Positions 61,521 through 64,000 of a stretch of DNA of 64,000 nucleotides are shown here, piece after piece. This stretch comes from Dromaius novaehollandiae (Eukaryota; Chordata; Aves; Casuariiformes; Dromaiidae). Positions within the stretch are counted from its first letter, which is position 1, and each line of letters starts with the position of its first letter. A program made the position numbers and the translations under genes. Location: contig NC_088102.1 of the NCBI RefSeq assembly GCF_036370855.1, forward strand, positions 45,173,835 to 45,237,834, written 5' to 3'. Below the pieces are notes generated by a model. The model searched no databases. It was not told the origin of the DNA and saw only the letters and a program-made list of their open reading frames with translations.

Positions 61521-62427
61521 TGCTGCACTGCTTTGTTCTTCTGTGCATTTCTCTGCATGTGTTGACAGGTCTGAAACAGTCCTTACTTTTCAGTCTTTCC
61601 CTTCAGGGAAACTGCAGAAGTCAGTGAGTTTCCTAGAGCAGCATGGAACAGGTTACTGCCTCCAACAGGACTGAGTGTGCTAGTTCACAAAACCTGGTGC
61701 AGCTGGTAGGATCCCAGTGGAAAAAACACATTTTTGGAAAAAGGATAGGGAAGAAAAGATGGAGTGGGTGCTCAGCTGGTCCCACATGCAGGCATGGGGG
61801 TGGGTCTGTCCTGCAGGGTTTGGGCCAAGTGACCTACCTTGTGAGCTGGAAAAAGCAGGAGTTATCTGGATGTCCCACACCAGCTGAAATATTAATTTGC
61901 CTCAAAAAGAGAGGGGTTGAAAAAGGAAAAACCCAGCACAATTTGCATTGTATTTGGTTGTTACTAACATGCTTGAAACAACTGTGGGAATATTTTGATC
62001 AGACAGAAAGGTTACAAGAGACTAATAAGATATGGGAAGTACTAGCATAGGTTATGCTTAAACCTCACACCACAGCCAGAGTTCAACCCTTCGCCAACTT
62101 GTAAACTAACTTGAACCTGACCAAGGTATTTGAATGAAAAGGCAGCAGAGGCTGAAAGGGCGGGGGGGGGGGGGGGGGGCAATGCCCTGGGTCCAGCACA
62201 AAACAGACTGCACAATGTGGGGAGAGAGGAATTGCTGGCAAGCTCACATAAACCCTCCTGTGAGAGGCCTAACTGTAGGCCTAACTACAAGGCCCTTGAT
62301 AGCTCTGCTACCCGTTTCACCATGTCACCAGTAAGGTGAACAAGGGATCAGTAAAACAGTCAACAAATGAGTAAATAGGTGAACAGTCACAGAAAGGGTA
62401 TTAACCAACAAGGTTATGATCAATCGA
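61521..62427. other. Intergenic region after ATG13
   Basis: No gene recognised. A 135-codon open frame at 61643-62050 shows no family signature. A G18 homopolymer lies at 62162-62179. Confidence 0.6.
62162..62179. repeat. G18 homopolymer
   Basis: Eighteen consecutive G on the plus strand. Confidence 0.9.
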
Positions 62428-63456
62428 ATGTCATCCAACCATGAACCAAATTGTACATCTATTAAAGAAAAAAAAAGTTCTCCTCAGAATATGGACCCCT
62501 TCTCCCCATCAGCAAGGTGGATCAATTACCATCTTTCTAATCAGGGCAGGTCTATGGACTGCTCTTACTAGTAGAGGGTGGTTGAACAGGGGCTCCTCTC
62601 CATGGCCCTTAAGGCCACTAGACACGAAAACATAGCCAAATGTAATGTCACTTATACTAATTGTGTTTTGGTCAGCTTTGTGGCTGCATGCAATGCACCT
62701 CCTGCCAATTACACCACCCTGCTGGGGGACAGCCCCACCTGCTCCAGGAGCCCCTGAGGCCAGTGCGGAGGTGGCCTCTGAGCTGGGAGGTGCGTATCTG
62801 CAAGGCCAACTACCTGCATTCATGGGAGGATTGAGGTTTTGCTGGATAGTCAGCATATTAACCACAGTGACCCCTGTTACAGCGGGTCAACACACTCCAA
62901 GGGGTGGAAAAATCAGAGCCTGAAGGCTACCCAAAAGCACTGGCCAGATGGAAAGGCCTCACAAAAGTGTTAAGAAAAAACATTAACGCTGGATCTGAAG
63001 TACAGTGCCAGAAGTTACAGCAGCTAAATTAATTAATACATCAGGCTACAGGCTCCATGTGCAAAGTATTACCTGTAGAACAGATGCCCAGGAATACCTC
63101 TGTCTTCCTGTATGTGCCTCACTGGCCGTCACCACTGACGCTGAAGAACGTCAACACGTGGAAGGGGACTTGGCAACACTGGAAAGCCCTTCTTCGTTGG
63201 ACAGCATGGGAATGACATACAAGCATCAAGGAAAACTGAAAAGCAGCCTGATGGTGTAGCAATACAAGCGTTACATCAGAATCAACACATCATCCAGACT
63301 GCAAGGCAAGTAGCTAGTGCTGCTACTGCCCAATGGGGGGACATTGTCGGTGGTTTTAGTTCCAGTACTACTGCTATTCTACACCCCTTCTCCCACACAA
63401 TATTAGTTTCACTTGTTGCTACACCTGTATTATTAATTGTAGTAATCTCTTTGTAG
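62428..63456 (+). pseudogene. Decayed glycoprotein-like frame, possible endogenous retrovirus env relic
   Basis: One plus-strand frame from ATG 62428 to TAG 63454-63456 carries glycoprotein features but is broken by about nine stops, among them tandem TAGs at 62569-62574 and a TGA at 62755. An upstream open piece (62575-62754) has N-V-T at 62644 and N-Y-T at 62707 among several cysteines; N-H-S and N-Q-S sites follow in the same frame. The last 103 codons (63145-63453) are open and end in a polar helix-like segment, then a hydrophobic span (TILVSLVATPVLLIVVISL) reaching the stop, like a membrane anchor. No gag or pol was seen upstream. Viral origin is inferred; an anciently transposed fragment of another gene is possible. 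It is non-functional as it stands. Confidence 0.4.
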
Positions 63457-64000
63457 ATAAGAGTCTTTCTAGCAACCAAATAGCTTACTGATGTAACCTG
63501 GAAACTACAGTATCTTCAGGGAAGGCCATCTGTGCGGATCACGGATCACGGAGTGGAGTGACGTTGGCCTAGCCGGAAGACCATAGCACACCGAGGAGTT
63601 AGGGATCCACCTAATGGTTGACCTGAGGCAGGCGCAGGCCTGTGCTGTGCTGAGCTGCACTTATCACTCGCCTGCAGGAGAGCTTAGCTGGCTAACTGCA
63701 ACAGAGGAACCTGTAAGCAGCTCCTGCTTGGTACCTGGTGATGCCATTGGCATGGTCTTGCCTCTATGTAAAAGTGAAGCAGTATGTTTTCATGTGAACA
63801 TCCTTTTGCTCAACAGTAGAAATGATGAATACAGCTGTTTACTTCTAAGAACATCCGATAAAAACTGTTAAGGCTGCAATGCCATTGAACCTCACCATGG
63901 ATGGGATCTATGCAGTGTGCCTGCCTGTCCATCCAATGCTGCACACTACTTAGGTTTCCCAGCATCTAGACAGATGTAAGATTATCTACGCTATCCCCTT
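63457..64000 (+). other. Sequence downstream of the env-like relic, possible LTR
   Basis: Begins with a short purine-rich stretch and has a direct repeat (ggatcac ggatcac) near 63536, in the place where an LTR would follow env. There is no second LTR or clear TG...CA ends in the window, so this is only positional. Confidence 0.2.

Noticed and set aside
61643-62050. 135-codon frame after ATG13
   Set aside because: Not recognisable as host or viral coding sequence.
1-64000. tRNA, rRNA, snoRNA, CRISPR or operon-type organisation
   Set aside because: No cloverleaf with A/B boxes, no rRNA, no spaced direct-repeat array was seen; this is a vertebrate gene region.

Overview
This is vertebrate chromosomal DNA, most likely from a bird. 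Three conserved vertebrate genes occur in their usual order, AMBRA1(-), HARBI1(-), ATG13(+). The introns are compact (24 kb for all of ATG13), the LINE relics are of the CR1 type common in birds and reptiles, and two sharp CpG islands mark the promoters. Coding exons were defined by translating, matching to the known families, and requiring acceptor/donor signals with continuous reading phase.

Layout. Positions 1-31,150 hold the 5' half of AMBRA1 on the minus strand: a noncoding first exon in a CpG island near 30.8-31.1 kb, an 11-kb first intron, six coding exons between 19,428 and 14,274 (about 691 residues), and a large intron running off the left edge. The rest of AMBRA1 is not in the window. 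A 36-nt in-frame candidate microexon lies at 17,844-17,879. Positions 31.2-34.0 kb are intergenic. HARBI1 (minus) has two coding exons, 35,997-35,328 and 34,753-34,377, encoding an intact 348-residue domesticated Harbinger transposase. A second CpG island (36.4-37.5 kb) lies between HARBI1 and ATG13 and looks like a shared bidirectional promoter. ATG13 (plus) has 17 coding exons from 43,138 to 58,541 that join without error into a 549-residue protein, including the 33-residue cassette exon, followed by a ~3-kb 3' UTR ending at an AATAAA at 61,494. The right end (62.4-63.5 kb) holds a decayed glycoprotein-like reading frame that I read tentatively as an endogenous retrovirus env relic.

How the genes work together: ATG13 is the HORMA-domain scaffold of the ULK1 kinase complex. 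AMBRA1 is the WD40 adaptor that controls ULK1 and Beclin 1 and serves DDB1-CUL4 ubiquitin ligase. Two regulators of autophagy initiation are therefore neighbours, separated only by a domesticated transposase gene. Repeats are sparse: two CR1 relics, one MIR-like SINE relic, and several simple repeats.
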